A DNA stretch of 64,000 nucleotides from Zea mays (lineage: Eukaryota; Streptophyta; Magnoliopsida; Poales; Poaceae): assembly GCF_902167145.1 (NCBI RefSeq), contig NW_023366835.1, positions 1 through 64,000 of the forward strand, in the 5' to 3' direction. Position numbers and translations under genes: made by a program. This document shows, one piece after another, positions 13,548 through 27,700 of the stretch (positions are counted from its first letter, which is position 1; every line of letters starts with the position of its first letter). A model generated the notes under the pieces. The model ran no database searches. It saw only the letters and a program-made list of their open reading frames with translations, and was not told the DNA's origin.

Positions 13548-16500
13548 CTACGGATTTTTGACCAAGAAATGGTCTCCACCAGAAATCCAAGAATGTGATC
13601 TACGACAAGGAAACATATGTGGGGTGAGGTGTATGAGCCTCTGGTCGACGATCAATGGCCACACAACCCCCATTTTTGCCGAAAATAGCCATGAATGACC
13701 ATTTTCAAAAATACCAAAGGCTAACACATACGGATTTTTGACCAAGAAATGGTCTCCACCAGAAATCCAAGAATGTGATCTATGGCAAGGAAACATATGT
13801 GGGGTGAGGTGTATGAGCCTCTGGTCGATGATCAATGGCCACACAACCCCCATTTTTGTCGAAAATAGCCATGAATGACCATTTACAATAATACCGAAGG
13901 CTAACACCTACGGATTTTTGACCAAGAAATGGTCTCCACCAGAAATCCAAGAATGTGATCTATGGCAAGGAAACATATGTGGGGTGAGGTGTATGAGCCT
14001 CTGGTCGATGATCAATGGCCACACAACCCCCATTTTTGTCGAAAATAGCCATGAACGACCATTTTCAATAATACCGAAGGCTAACACGTACGAGTTTTTG
14101 ACCAAGAAATGGTCTCCACCAAAAATCCAAGAATGTGATCTATGGCAAGGAAACATATGTGTAGTGAGGTGTACGAGCCTCTGGTCGATGATCAATGGCC
14201 ACACAACCCCCATTTTTGTCGAAAATAGCCATGAATGACCATTTTCAATAATACCGAAGGCTAACACCTACGGATTTTTGACCAAGAAATGGTCTCCACC
14301 AGAAATCCAAGAATGTGATCTATGGCAAGGAAACATATGTGGGGTGAGGTGTACGAGCCTCTGGTCGATGATCAATGGCCACAGAACCCCCATTTTGCCG
14401 AAAATAGCCATGAACGACCATTTTCAATAATACCGAAGGCTAACACGTACGAGTTTTTGACCAAGAAATGGTCTCCACCAAAAATCCAAGAATGTGATCT
14501 ATGGCAAGGAAACATATGTGTAGTGAGGTGTACGAGCCTTTGGTTGATGATCAATGGCCACACAACCCCCATTTTTGTCGAAAATAGCCATGAATGACCA
14601 TTTTCAATAATACCGAAGGCTAACACCTACGGATTTTTGACCAAGAAATGATATCCACCAGAAATCCAAGAATGTGATCTATGGCAAGGAAACATATGTG
14701 GGGTGAGGTGTACGAGCCTCTGGTCGATGATCAATGGCCACACAACCCCCATTTTGCCGAAAATAGCCATGAACGACCATTTTCAATAATACCGAAGGCT
14801 AACACGTACGAGTTTTTAACCAAGAAATGGTCTCCACCAGAAATCCAAGAATGTGATCTATGGCAAGGAAACATATGTGGGGTGAGGTTTATGAGCCTCT
14901 AGTCGATGATAAATGGACACACAACCCCCATTTTTTATGAAAATAGCCATGAGCGACCTTGAAAATAGCCATGAGCGACCATTTTCAATAATACAAGAGG
15001 CTAACACCTACGGATTTTAGACCAAGAAATGGTCTCCACCAGAAATCCAAGAATGTGATCTATGGCAAGGAAACATATGTGGGGTGAGGTGTATGAGCGT
15101 CTGGTCGATGATCAATGGCCACACAACCCCTATTTTTGTCGAAAATAGCCATGAACGACCATTTTCAATAATACCGAAGGCTAACACCTACGGATTTTTG
15201 ACCAAGAAATGGTCTCCACCAGAAATCCAAGAATGTGATCTATGGCAAGGAAACATATGTGGGGTGAGGTGTATGAGCCTCTGGTCGACGATCAATGGCC
15301 ACACAACCCTAATTTTTGTCGAAAATAGCCATGAACGACCATTTTCAATGACACTGAAGGCTAACACCTACGGATTTTTGACCAAGAAATGGTCTCCACC
15401 AGAAATCCAAGAATGTGATCTACGACAAGGAAACATATGTGGGGTGAGGTGTATGAGCCTCTGGTCGACGATCAATGGCCACACAACCCCCATTTTTGCC
15501 GAAAATAGCCATGAATGACCATTTTCAATAATACCGAAGGCTAACACATACGGATTTTTGACCAAGAAATGGTCTCCACCAGAAATCCAAGAATGTGATC
15601 TATGGCAAGGAAACATATGTGGGGTGAGGTGTATGAGCCTCTGGTCGATGATCAATGGCCACACAACCCCCATTTTTGTCGAAAATAGCCATGAATGACC
15701 ATTTACAATAATACCGAAGGCTAACACCTACGGATTTTTGACCAAGAAATGGTCTCCACCAGAAATCCAAGAATGTGATCTATGGCAAGGAAACATATGT
15801 GGGGTGAGGTGTATGAGCCTCTGGTCGATGATCAATGGCCACACAACCCCCATTTTTGTCGAAAATAGCCATGAACGACCATTTTCAATAATACCGAAGG
15901 CTAACACGTACGAGTTTTTGACCAAGAAATGGTCTCCACCAAAAATCCAAGAATGTGATCTATGGCAAGGAAACATATGTGTAGTGAGGTGTACGAGCCT
16001 CTGGTCGATGATCAATGGCCACACAACCCCCATTTTTGTCGAAAATAGCCATGAATGACCATTTTCAATAATACCGAAGGCTAACACCTACGGATTTTTG
16101 ACCAAGAAATGGTCTCCACCAGAAATCCAAGAATGTGATCTATGGCAAGGAAACATATGTGGGGTGAGGTGTACGAGCCTCTGGTCGATGATCAATGGCC
16201 ACAGAACCCCCATTTTGCCGAAAATAGCCATGAACGACCATTTTCAATAATACCGAAGGCTAACACGTACGAGTTTTTGACCAAGAAATGGTCTCCACCA
16301 AAAATCCAAGAATGTGATCTATGGCAAGGAAACATATGTGTAGTGAGGTGTACGAGCCTTTGGTTGATGATCAATGGCCACACAACCCCCATTTTTGTCG
16401 AAAATAGCCATGAATGACCATTTTCAATAATACCGAAGGCTAACACCTACGGATTTTTGACCAAGAAATGATCTCCACCAGAAATCCAAGAATGTGATCT

Positions 16501-17187
16501 ATGGCAAGGAAACATATGTGGGGTGAGGTGTACGAGCCTCTGGTCGATGATCAATGGCCACACAACCCCCATTTTGCCGAAAATAGCCATGAACGACCAT
16601 TTTCAATAATACCGAAGGCTAACACGTACGAGTTTTTAACCAAGAAATGGTCTCCACCAGAAATCCAAGAATGTGATCTATGGCAAGGAAACATATGTGG
16701 GGTGAGGTTTATGAGCCTCTAGTCGATGATAAATGGACACACAACCCCCATTTTTTATGAAAATAGCCATGAGCGACCTTGAAAATAGCCATGAGCGACC
16801 ATTTTCAATAATACAAGAGGCTAACACCTACGGATTTTAGACCAAGAAATGGTCTCCACCAGAAATCCAAGAATGTGATCTATGGCAAGGAAACATATGT
16901 GGGGTGAGGTGTATGAGCGTCTGGTCGATGATCAATGGCCACACAACCCCTATTTTTGTCGAAAATAGCCATGAACGACCATTTTCAATAATACCGAAGG
17001 CTAACACCTACGGATTTTTGACCAAGAAATGGTCTCCACCAGAAATCCAAGAATGTGATCTATGGCAAGGAAACATATGTGGGGTGAGGTGTATGAGCCT
17101 CTGGTCGACGATCAATGGCCACACAACCCTAATTTTTGTCGAAAATAGCCATGAACGACCATTTTCAATGACACTGAAGGCTAACAC
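13548..17187 (-). repeat. Higher-order repeat, period 1820 bp, two copies
   Basis: Positions 13548-15367 and 15368-17187 show the same monomer order and nearly the same bases. Shared variants include ACAGAACCCCC at 14382/16202 and AATACAAGAGGC at 14990/16810. Similarity continues briefly past 17188. One unit holds ten monomers, one of them the 202-bp form. Confidence 0.83.
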
Positions 17188-18924
17188 CTACGGATTTTTG
17201 ACCAAGAAATGGTCTCCACCAGAAATCCAAGAATGTGATCTACGACAAGGAAACATATGTGGGGTGAGGTGTATGAGCCTCTGGTCGACGATCAATGGCC
17301 ACACAACCCCCATTTTGCCGAAAATAACCATGAATGACCATTTTCAATAATATCGAAGGCTAACACCTACGGATTTTTGACCAAGAAATGGTCTCCACCA
17401 GAAATCCAAGAATGTGATCTACGACAAGGAAACATATGTGGGGTGAGGTGTATGAGCCTCTGGTCGACGATCAATGGCCACACAACCCCCATTTTGCCGA
17501 AAATAGCCATGAATGACCATTTTCAATAATACCGAAGGCTAACACGTACGAGTTTTTAACCAAGAAATGGTTTCCACCAGAAATCCAAGAATGTAATCTA
17601 TGGCAAGGAAACATATGTGGGGTGAGGTTTATGAGCCTCTAGTCGATGATAAATGGCCACACAACCCCCATTTTTTTATGAAAATAGCCATGAGCGACCT
17701 TGAAAATAGCCATGAGCGACCATTTTCAATAATACTAGAGGCTAACACCTACGGATTTTAGACCAAGAAATGGTCTCCACCAGAAATCCAAGAATGTGAT
17801 CTATGGCAAGGAAACATATGTGGGGTGAGGTGTATGAGCGTCTGGTCGATGATCAATGGCCACACAACCCCCATTTTTGTCGAAAATAGCCATGAACGAC
17901 CATTTTCAATAATACCGAAGGCTAACACGTACGAGGTTTTAACCAAGAAATGGTTTCCACCAAAAATCCAAGAATGTAATCTATGGCAAGGAAACATATG
18001 TGGGGTGAGGTGTATGAGCCTCTGGTCGATGATCAATGGCCACACAACCCCCATTTTTGTCGAAAATAGCCATGAGCGACCATTTTCAATAATACCGAAG
18101 GCTAACACCTACGGATTTTAGGCCAAGAAATGGTCTCCACCAGAAATCCAAGAATGTGATCTATGACAAGGAAACATATGTGGGGTGAGGTGTATGAGCC
18201 TCTGGTCGATGATCAATGGCCACACAACCCCCATTTTTGTCGAAAATAGCCATGAACGACCATTTTCAATAATACCGAAGGCTAACACGTACGAGTTTTT
18301 GACCAAGAAATGGTCTCCACCAAAAATCCAAGAATGTGATCTATGGCAAGGAAACATATGTGGGGTGAGATTTATGAGCCTCTAGTCGATGATAAATGGC
18401 CACACAACCCCCATTTTTTTATGAAAATAGCCATGAGCGACCATTTTCAATAATACTAGAGGCTAAGACCTACTGATTTTTGACCAAGAAATGGTCTCCA
18501 CCAGAAATCCAAGAATGTGATCTATGGCAAGGAAACATATGTGGGGTGAGGTGTATGAGCCTCTGATCGATGATCAATGGCCACACAACCCCCATTTTGC
18601 CGAAAATAGCCATGAATGACCATTTTCAATAATACCGAAGGCTAACACGTACGAGTTTTTAACCAAGAAATGGTTTCCACCAGAAATCCAAGAATGTGAT
18701 CTATGGCAAGGAAACATATGTGGGGTGAGGTGTACGAGCCTCTGGTCGATGATCAATGGCCACACAACCCCCATTTTTTATGAAAATAGCCATGAGCGAC
18801 CATTTTCAATAATACTAGAGGCTAAGACCTACGGATTTTAGACCAAGAAATGGTCTCCACCAGAAATCCAAGAATGTGATCTATGGCAAGGAAACATATG
18901 TGGGGTGAGGTGTATGAGCGTCTG

Positions 18925-18960
18925 GTCGATGATCAATGGTGTGGCCATTGATCATCGACC
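18925..18960. other. Satellite orientation switch (reverse to forward), near-palindromic
   Basis: Reverse-orientation sequence ends at GATCAATGG (18931-18939) and forward sequence begins at TGTGGCCATTGATC (18940). The two arms meet at almost the same monomer position, so the junction is a short-spaced inverted repeat with about 5 nt between GATCAATGG and CCATTGATC. The arms extend as monomer-level inverted repeats but differ at variant sites (GACGCTC to the left, GAGGCTC to the right). They are therefore not an exact long palindrome. Confidence 0.93.
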
Positions 18961-21900
18961 AGAGGCTCATACACCTCACCCCACATATGTTTCCTTGCCA
19001 TAGATCACATTCTTGGATTTCTGGTGGAGACCATTTCTTGGTCAAAAATCCGTAGGTGTTAGCCTTCGGTATTATTGTAAATGGTCATTCATGGCTATTT
19101 TCGACAAAAATGGGGGTTGTGTGGCCATTGATCATCGACCAGATGCTCATACACCTCACCCCACATATGTTTCCTTGCCATAGATCACATTCTTGGATTT
19201 CTGGTGGAGAATATTTCTTGGTTAAAAACTCGTACGTGTTAGCCTTCGGTATTATTGAAAATGGTCGTTCATGGCTATTTTCGGCAAAATGGTGGTTGTG
19301 TGGCCATTGATCATCGACCAGAGGCTCGTACACCTCACCCCACATATGTTTCCTTGCCATAGATCACATTCTTGGATTTCAGGTGGAGACCATTTCTTGG
19401 TTAAAAACTCGTACGTGTTAGCCTTCGGTATTATTGAAAATGGTCGTTCATGGCTATTTTCGGCAAAATGGGGGTTGTGTGGCCATTCATCATCGACCAG
19501 AGGCTCATAAACCTCACCCCACATATGTTTCCTTGCCATAGATTACATTCTTGGATTTCTGGTGGAAACCATTTCTTGGTTAAAAACTCGTACGTGTTAG
19601 CCTTCGGTATTATTGAAAATGGTCATTCATGGCTATTTTCGGCAAAATGGGGGTTGTGTGGCCATTGATCATCGACCAGAGGCTCGTACACCTCACCCCA
19701 CATATGTTTCCTTGCCATAGATCACATTCTTGGATTTCTGGTGGAGACCATTTCTTGGTCAAAAATCCGTACGTGTTAGCCTTTGGTATTTTTGAAAATG
19801 GTCATTCATGGCTATTTTCGACAAAAATGGGGGTTGTGTGGCCATTGATCATCGACTAGAGGCTCATACACCTCACCCCACATATGTTTCCTTGCCATAG
19901 ATCACATTCTTGGATTTCTGGTGGAGACCATTTCTTGGTCAAAAATCCGTAGGTGTTAGCCTTCGGTATTATTGAAAATGGTCATTCATGGCTATTTTCG
20001 ACAAAAATGGGGGTTGTGTGGCCATTGATCATCGACCAGATGCTCATACACCTCACCCCACATATGTTTCCTTGCCATAGATCACATTCTTGGATTTCTG
20101 GTGGAGACCATTTCTTGGTCTAAAATCCGTAGGTGTTAGCCTCTAGTATTATTGAAAATGGTCGCTCATGGCTATTCTCAAGGTCGCTCATGGCAATTTT
20201 CATAAAAAATGGGGGTTGTGTGGCCATTTATCATCGACTAGAGGCTCATAAACCTCACCCCACATATGTTTCCTTGCCATAGATTACATTCTTGGATTTC
20301 TGGTGGAGACCATTTCTTGGTTAAAAACTCGTACGTGTTAGCCTTCGGTATTATTGAAAATGGTCATTCATGGCTATTTTCGGCAAAATGGGGGTTGTGT
20401 GGCCATTGATCGTCGACCAGAGGCTCATACACCTCACCCCACATATGTTTCCTTGCCATAGATCACATTCTTGGATTTCTGGTGGAGACCATTTCTTGGT
20501 CAAAAATCCGTAGGTGTTAGCCTTCGGTATTATTGTAAATGGTCATTCATGGCTATTTTCGACAAAAATGGGGGTTGTGTGGCCATTGATCATCGACCAG
20601 AGGCTCATACACCTCACTACACATATGTTTCCTTGCCATAGATCACATTCTTGGATTTATGGTGGGGACCATTTCTTGGTCAAAAATCCGTAGGTGTTAG
20701 CCTTCAGTGTCATTGAAAATGGTCGTTCATGGCTATTTTCGACAAAAATTAGGGTTGTGTGGCCATTGATCGTCGACCAGAGGCTCATACACCTCACCCC
20801 ACATATGTTTCCTTGCCATAGATCAAATTCTTGGATTTCTGGTGGAGACCATTTCTTGGTCAAAAATCCGTAGGTGTTAGCCTTCGGTATTATTGAAAAT
20901 GGTCGTTCATGGCTATTTTCGACAAAAATGGGGGTTGTGTGGCCATTGATCATCGACCAGACGCTCATACACCTCACCCCACATATGTTTCCTTGCCATA
21001 GATCACATTCTTGGATTTCTAGTGGAGACCATTTCTTGGTTAAAAACTCGTACGTGTTAGCCTTCGGTATTATTGAAAATGGTCATTCATGGCTATTTTC
21101 GGCAAAATGGGGGTTGTGTGGCCATTGATCATCGACCAGAGGCTCGTACACCTCACCCCGCATATGTTTCCTTGCCATAGATCACATTCTTGGATTTCTG
21201 GTGGAGAGCATTTCTTGGTTAATAATCCGTACGTGTTAGCCTTTAGTATTTTTGAAAATGGTCATTCATGGCTATTTTCGACAAAAATGGGGGTTGTGTG
21301 GCCATTGATCATCGACTAGAGGCTCATACACCTCACCCCACATATGTTTCCTTGCCATAGATCACATTCTTGGATATCTGGTGGAGACCATTTCTTGGTA
21401 AAAAATCCGTAGGTGTTAGCCTTCGGTATTATTGAAAATGGTCGTTCATGGTTATTTTCAACAAAAATGGGGGTTGTGTGGCCATTGATCATCGACCAGA
21501 CGCTCATACACCTCACCCCACATATGTTTCCTTGCCATAGATCACATTCTTGGATTTCTGGTGGAGACCATTTCTTGGTCTAAAATCCGTAGGTGTTAGC
21601 CTTCGATATAATTGAAAATGGTCGTTCATGGCTATTTTCGACAAAAATGGAGGTTGTGTGGCCATTGATCATCGACGAGAGGCTCATACACCTCACCCCA
21701 CATATGTTTCCTTGCCATAGATCACATTCTTGGATTTCTGGTGGAGACCATTTCTTGGTCAAAAATCCGTAGGTGTTAGCCTTCGGTATTATTGAAAATG
21801 GTCGTTCATGGCTATTTTCGACAAAAATGGGGGTTGTGTGGCCATTGATCATCGACCAGACGCTCATACACCTCACCCCACATATGTTTCCTTGCCATAG

Positions 21901-24755
21901 ATCACATTCTTGGATTTTTGGTGGAGACCATTTCTTGGTCTAAAATCCGTAGGTGTTAGCCTCTAGTATTATTGAAAATGGTCGCTCATGGCTATTTTCA
22001 AGGTCGCTCATGGCTATTTTCATAAAAAATGGGGGTTGTGTGGCCATTTATCATTGACTAGAGGCTCATAAACCTCACCCCACATATGTTTCCTTGCCAT
22101 AGATTACATTCTTGGATTTCTGGTGGAAACCATTTCTTGGTTAAAAACTCGTACGTGTTAGCCTTCGGTATTATTGAAAATGGTCATTCATGGCTATTTT
22201 CGGCAAAATGGGGGTTGTGTGGCCATTGATCGTCGACCAGAGGCTCATACACCTCACCCCACATATGTTTCCTTGTCGTAGATCACATTCTTGGATTTCT
22301 GGTGGAGACCATTTCTTGGTCAAAAATCCGTAGGTGTTAGCCTTCGATATTATTGAAAATGGTCATTCATGGCTATTTTCGGCAAAATGGGGGTTGTGTG
22401 GCCATTGATCGTCGACCAGAGGCTCATACACCTCACCCCACATATGTTTCCTTGTCGTAGATCACATTCTTGGATTTCTGGTGGAGACCATTTCTTGGTC
22501 AAAAATCCGTAGGTGTTAGCCTTCGATATTATTGAAAATGGTCGTTCATGGCTATTTTCGACAAAAATGGGGGTTGTGTGGCCATTGATCATCGACCAGA
22601 GGCTCATACACCTCACCCCACATATGTTTCCTTGCCATAGATCACATTCTTGGATTTCTGGTGGAGACCATTTCTTGGTCAAAAATCCGTAGGTGTTAGC
22701 CTTCGGTATTATTGAAAATGGTCGTTCATGGCTATTTTCGACAAAAATGGGGGTTGTGTGGCCATTGATCATCGACCAGACGCTCATACACCTCACCCCA
22801 CATATGTTTCCTTGCCATAGATCACATTCTTGGATTTCTGGTGGAGACCATTTCTTGGTCTAAAATCCGTAGGTGTTAGCCTCTAGTATTATTGAAAATG
22901 GTCGCTCATGGCTATTTTCAAGGTCGCTCATGGCTATTTTCATAAAAAATGGGGGTTGTGTGGCCATTGATCGTCGACCAGAGGCTCATACACCTCACCC
23001 CACATATGTTTCCTTGCCATAGATCACATTCTTGGATTTCTGGTGGAGACCATTTCTTGGTCAAAAATCCGTAGGTGTTAGCCTTCGGTATTATTGAAAA
23101 TGGTCGTTCATGGCTATTTTCGACAAAAATGGGGGTAGTGTGGCCATTGATCATCGACCAGACGCTCATACACCTCACCCCACATATGTTTCCTTGCCAT
23201 AGATCACATTCTTGGATTTCTGGTGGAGACCATTTCTTGGTCTAAAATCCGTAGGTGTTAGCCTCTAGTATTATTGAAAATGGTCGCTCATGGCTATTTT
23301 CAAGGTCGCTCATGGCTATTTTCATAAAAAATGGGGGTTGTGTGGCCATTTATCATCGACTAGAGGCTCATAAACCTCACCCCACATATGTTTCCTTGCC
23401 ATAGATTACATTCTTGGATTTCTGGTGGAAACCATTTCTTGGTTAAAAACTCGTACGTGTTAGCCTTCGGTATTATTGAAAATGGTCATTCATGGCTATT
23501 TTTGGCAAAATGGGGGTTGTGTGGCCATTGATCATCGACCAGAGGCTCGTACACCTCACCCCACATATGTTTCCTTGCCATAGATCACATTCTTGGATTT
23601 CTGGTGGAGACCATTTCTTGGTCAAAAAACCGTACGTGTTAGCCTTTGGTATTTTTGAAAATGATCATTCATGGCTATTTTCGACAAAAATGGGGGTTGT
23701 GTGGCCATTGATCATCGACTAGAGGCTCATACACCTCACCCCACATATGTTTCCTTGCCATAGATCACATTCTTGGATTTCTGGTGGAGACCATTTCTTG
23801 GTCAAAAATCCGTAGGTGTTAGCCTTCGGTATTATTGAAAATGGTCATTCATGGCTATTTTCGACAAAAATGGGGGTTGTGTGGCCATTGATCATCGACC
23901 AGACGCTCATACACCTCACCCCACATATGTTTCCTTGCCATAGATCACATTCTTGGATTTCTGGTGGAGACCATTTCTTGGTCTAAAATCCGTAGGTGTT
24001 AGCCTCTAGTATTATTGAAAATGGTCGCTCATGGCTATTTTCAAGGTCGCTCATGGCTATTTTCATAAAAAATGGGGGTTGTGTGGCCATTGATCGTCGA
24101 CCAGAGGCTCATACACCTCACCCCACATATGTTTCCTTGCCATAGATCACATTCTTGGATTTCTGGTGGAGACCATTTCTTGGTCAAAAATCCGTAGGTG
24201 TTAGCCTTCGGTATTATTGAAAATGGTCGTTCATGGCTATTTTCGACAAAAATGGGTGTAGTGTGGCCATTGATCATCGACCAGACGCTCATACACCTCA
24301 CCCCACATATGTTTCCTTGCCATAGATCACATTCTTGGATTTCTGGTGGAGACCATTTCTTGGTCTAAAATCCGTAGGTGTTAGCCTCTAGTATTATTGA
24401 AAATGGTCGCTCATGGCTATTTTCAAGGTCGCTCATGGCTATTTTCATAAAAAATGGGGGTTGTGTGGCCATTTATCATCGACTAGAGGCTCATAAACCT
24501 CATCCCCACATATGTTTCCTTGCCATAGATTACATTCTTGGATTTCTGGTGGAAACCATTTCTTGGTTAAAAACTCGTACGTGTTAGCCTTCGGTATTAT
24601 TGAAAATGGTCATTCATGGCTATTTTTGGCAAAATGGGGGTTGTGTGGCCATTGATCATCGACCAGAGGCTCGTACACCTCACCCCACATATGTTTCCTT
24701 GCCATAGATCACATTCTTGGATTTCTGGTGGAGACCATTTCTTGGTCAAAAAATC

Positions 24756-27700
24756 CGTACGTGTTAGCCTTTGGTATTTTTGAAAATGATCATTCATGGC
24801 TATTTTCGACAAAAATGGGGGTTGTGTGGCCATTGATCATCGACTAGAGGCTCATACACCTCACCCCACATATGTTTCCTTGCCATAGATCACATTCTTG
24901 GATTTCTGGTGGAGACCATTTCTTGGTAAAAAATCCGTAGGTGTTAGCCTTCGGTATTATTGAAAATGGTCGTTCATGGCTATTTTCGACAAAAATGGGG
25001 GTTGTGTGGCCATTGATCATCGACCAGACGCTCATACACCTCACGCCACATATGTTTCCTTGCCATAGATCATATTCTTGGATTTCTGGTGGAGACCATT
25101 TCTTGGTCAAAAATCCGTAGGTGTTAGCCTTCGGTATTATTGTAAATGGTCATTCATGGCTATTTTCGACAAAAATGGGGGGTTGTGTGGCCATTGATCA
25201 TCGACCAGAGGCTCATACACCTCACTACACATATGTTTCCTTGCCATAGATCACATTCTTGGATTTATGGTGGAGACCATTTCTTGGTCAAAAATCCGTA
25301 GGTGTTAGCCTTCAATGTCATTGAAAATGGTCGTTCATGGCTATTTTCGACAAAAAATAGGGTTGTGTGGCCATTGATCGTCGACCAGAGGCTCATACAC
25401 CTCACCCCACATATGTTTCCTTGCCATAGATCACATTCTTGGATTTCTGGTGGAGACCATTTCTTGGTCAAAAATCCGTAGGTGTTAGCCTTCGGTATTA
25501 TTGAAAATGGTCGTTCATGGCTATTTTCGACAAAAATGGGGGTTGTGTGGCCATTGATCATCGACCAGACGCTCATACACCTCACCCCACATATGTTTCC
25601 TTGCCATAGATCACATTCTTGGATTTCTGGTGGAGACCATTTCTTGGTTAAAAACTCGTACGTGTTAGCCTTCGGTATTATTGAAAATGGTCATTCATGG
25701 CTATTTTCGGCAAAATGGGGGTTGTGTGGCCATTGATCATCGACCAGAGGCTCGTACACCTCACCCCACATATGTTTCCTTGCCATAGATCACATTCTTG
25801 GATTTCTGGTGGAGACCATTTCTTGGTTAAAAATCCGTACGTGTTAGCCTTTGGTATTTTTGAAAATGGTCATTCATGGCTATTTTCGACAAAAATGGGG
25901 GTTGTGTGGCCATTGATCATCGACTAGAGGCTCATACACCTCACCCCACATATGTTTCCTTGCCATAGATCACATTCTTGGATTTCTGGTGGAGACCATT
26001 TCTTGGTAAAAAATCCGTAGGTGTTAGCCTTCGGTATTATTGAAAATGGTCGTTCATGGCTATTTTCGACAAAAATGGCGGTTGTGTGGCCATTGATCAT
26101 CGACCAGACGCTCATACACCTCACCCCACATATGTTTCCTTGCCATAGATCACATTCTTGGATTTCTGGTGGAGACCATTTCTTGGTCTAAAATCCGTAG
26201 GTGTTAGCCTCTAGTATTATTGAAAATGGTCGCTCATGGCTATTTTCAAGGTCGCTCATGGCTATTTTCATAAAAAATGGGGGTTGTGTGGCCATTTATC
26301 ATCGACTAGAGGCTCATAAACCTCACCCCACATATGTTTCATTGCCATAGATTACATTCTTGGATTTCTGGTGGAAACCATTTCTTGGTTAAAAACTCGT
26401 ACGTGTTAGCCTTCGGTATTATTGAAAATGGTCATTCATGGCTATTTTCGGCAAAATGGGGGTTGTGTGGCCATTGATCGTCGACCAGAGGCTCATACAC
26501 CTCACCCCACATATGTTTCCTTGCCATAGATCATATTCTTGGATTTCTGGTGGAGACCATTTCTTGGTCAAAAATCCGTAGGTGTTAGTCCTTCGGTATT
26601 ATTGTAAATGGTCATTCATGGCTATTTTCGACAAAAATGGGGGTTGTGTGGCCATTGATCATCGAACAGAGGCTCATACACCTCACTACACATATGTTTC
26701 CTTGCCATAGATCACATTCTTGGATTTATGGTGGAGACCATTTCTTGGTCAAAAATCCGTAGGTGTTAGCCTTCAATGTCATTGAAAATGGTCGTTCATG
26801 GCTATTTTCGACAAAAATTAGGGTTGTGTGGCCATTGATCGTCGACCAGAGGCTCATACACCTCACCCCACATATGTTTCCTTGCCATAGATCACATTCT
26901 TGGATTTCTGGTGGAGACCATTTCTTGGTCAAAAATCCGTAGGTGTTAGCCTTCGGTATTATTGAAAATGGTCGTTCATGGCTATTTTCGACAAAAATGG
27001 GGGTTGTGTGGCCATTGATCATCGACCAGACGCTCATACACCTCACCCCACATATGTTTCCTTGCCATAGATCACATTCTTGGATTTCTGGTGGAGACCA
27101 TTTCTTGGTTAAAAACTCGTACGTGTTAGCCTTCGGTATTATTGAAAATGGTCATTCATGGCTATTTTCGGCAAAATGGGGGTTCTGTGGCCATTGATCA
27201 TCGACCAGAGGCTCGTACACCTCACCCCACATATGTTTCCTTGCCATAGATCACATTCTTGGATTTCTGGTGGAGACCATTTCTTGGTTAAAAATCCGTA
27301 CGTGTTAGCCTTTGGTATTTTTGAAAATGGTCATTCATGGCTATTTTCGACAAAAATGGGGGTTGTGTGGCCATTGATCATCGACTAGAGGCTCATACAC
27401 CTCACCCCACATATGTTTCCTTGCCATAGATCACATTCTTGGATTTCTGGTGGAGACCATTTCTTGGTAAAAAATCCGTAGGTGTTAGCCTTCGGTATTA
27501 TTGAAAATGGTCGTTCATGGCTATTTTCGACAAAAATGGGGGTTGTGTGGCCATTGATCATCGACCAGACGCTCATACACCTCACCCCACATATGTTTCC
27601 TTGCCATAGATCACATTCTTGGATTTCTGGTGGAGACCATTTCTTGGTCTAAAATCCGTAGGTGTTAGCCTCTAGTATTATTGAAAATGGTCGCTCATGG

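Larger units (their letters stand above)
6748..18939 (-). repeat. knob180 satellite array, inverted block
   Basis: About 67 monomers of the same 180-bp satellite in reverse orientation, recognisable by GGAAACATATGTGGGG and CCAAGAAATGGTCTCC. It includes several reverse-complemented 202-bp monomers. It contains two long HORs: copies 7660-10018 and 10019-12377 (period 2359 bp), and copies 13548-15367 and 15368-17187 (period 1820 bp). Part of it is a reverse-complement copy of the left forward block: 13197-15171 mirrors 1-1975, and about 11370-13580 mirrors about 3950-6170. No gene is seen. Confidence 0.95.

Noticed and set aside
18900..18980. Exact long palindrome at the right orientation switch
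   Set aside because: Arms match as monomers but differ at variant sites within about 25 bp of the centre, so it is not one uninterrupted palindrome.
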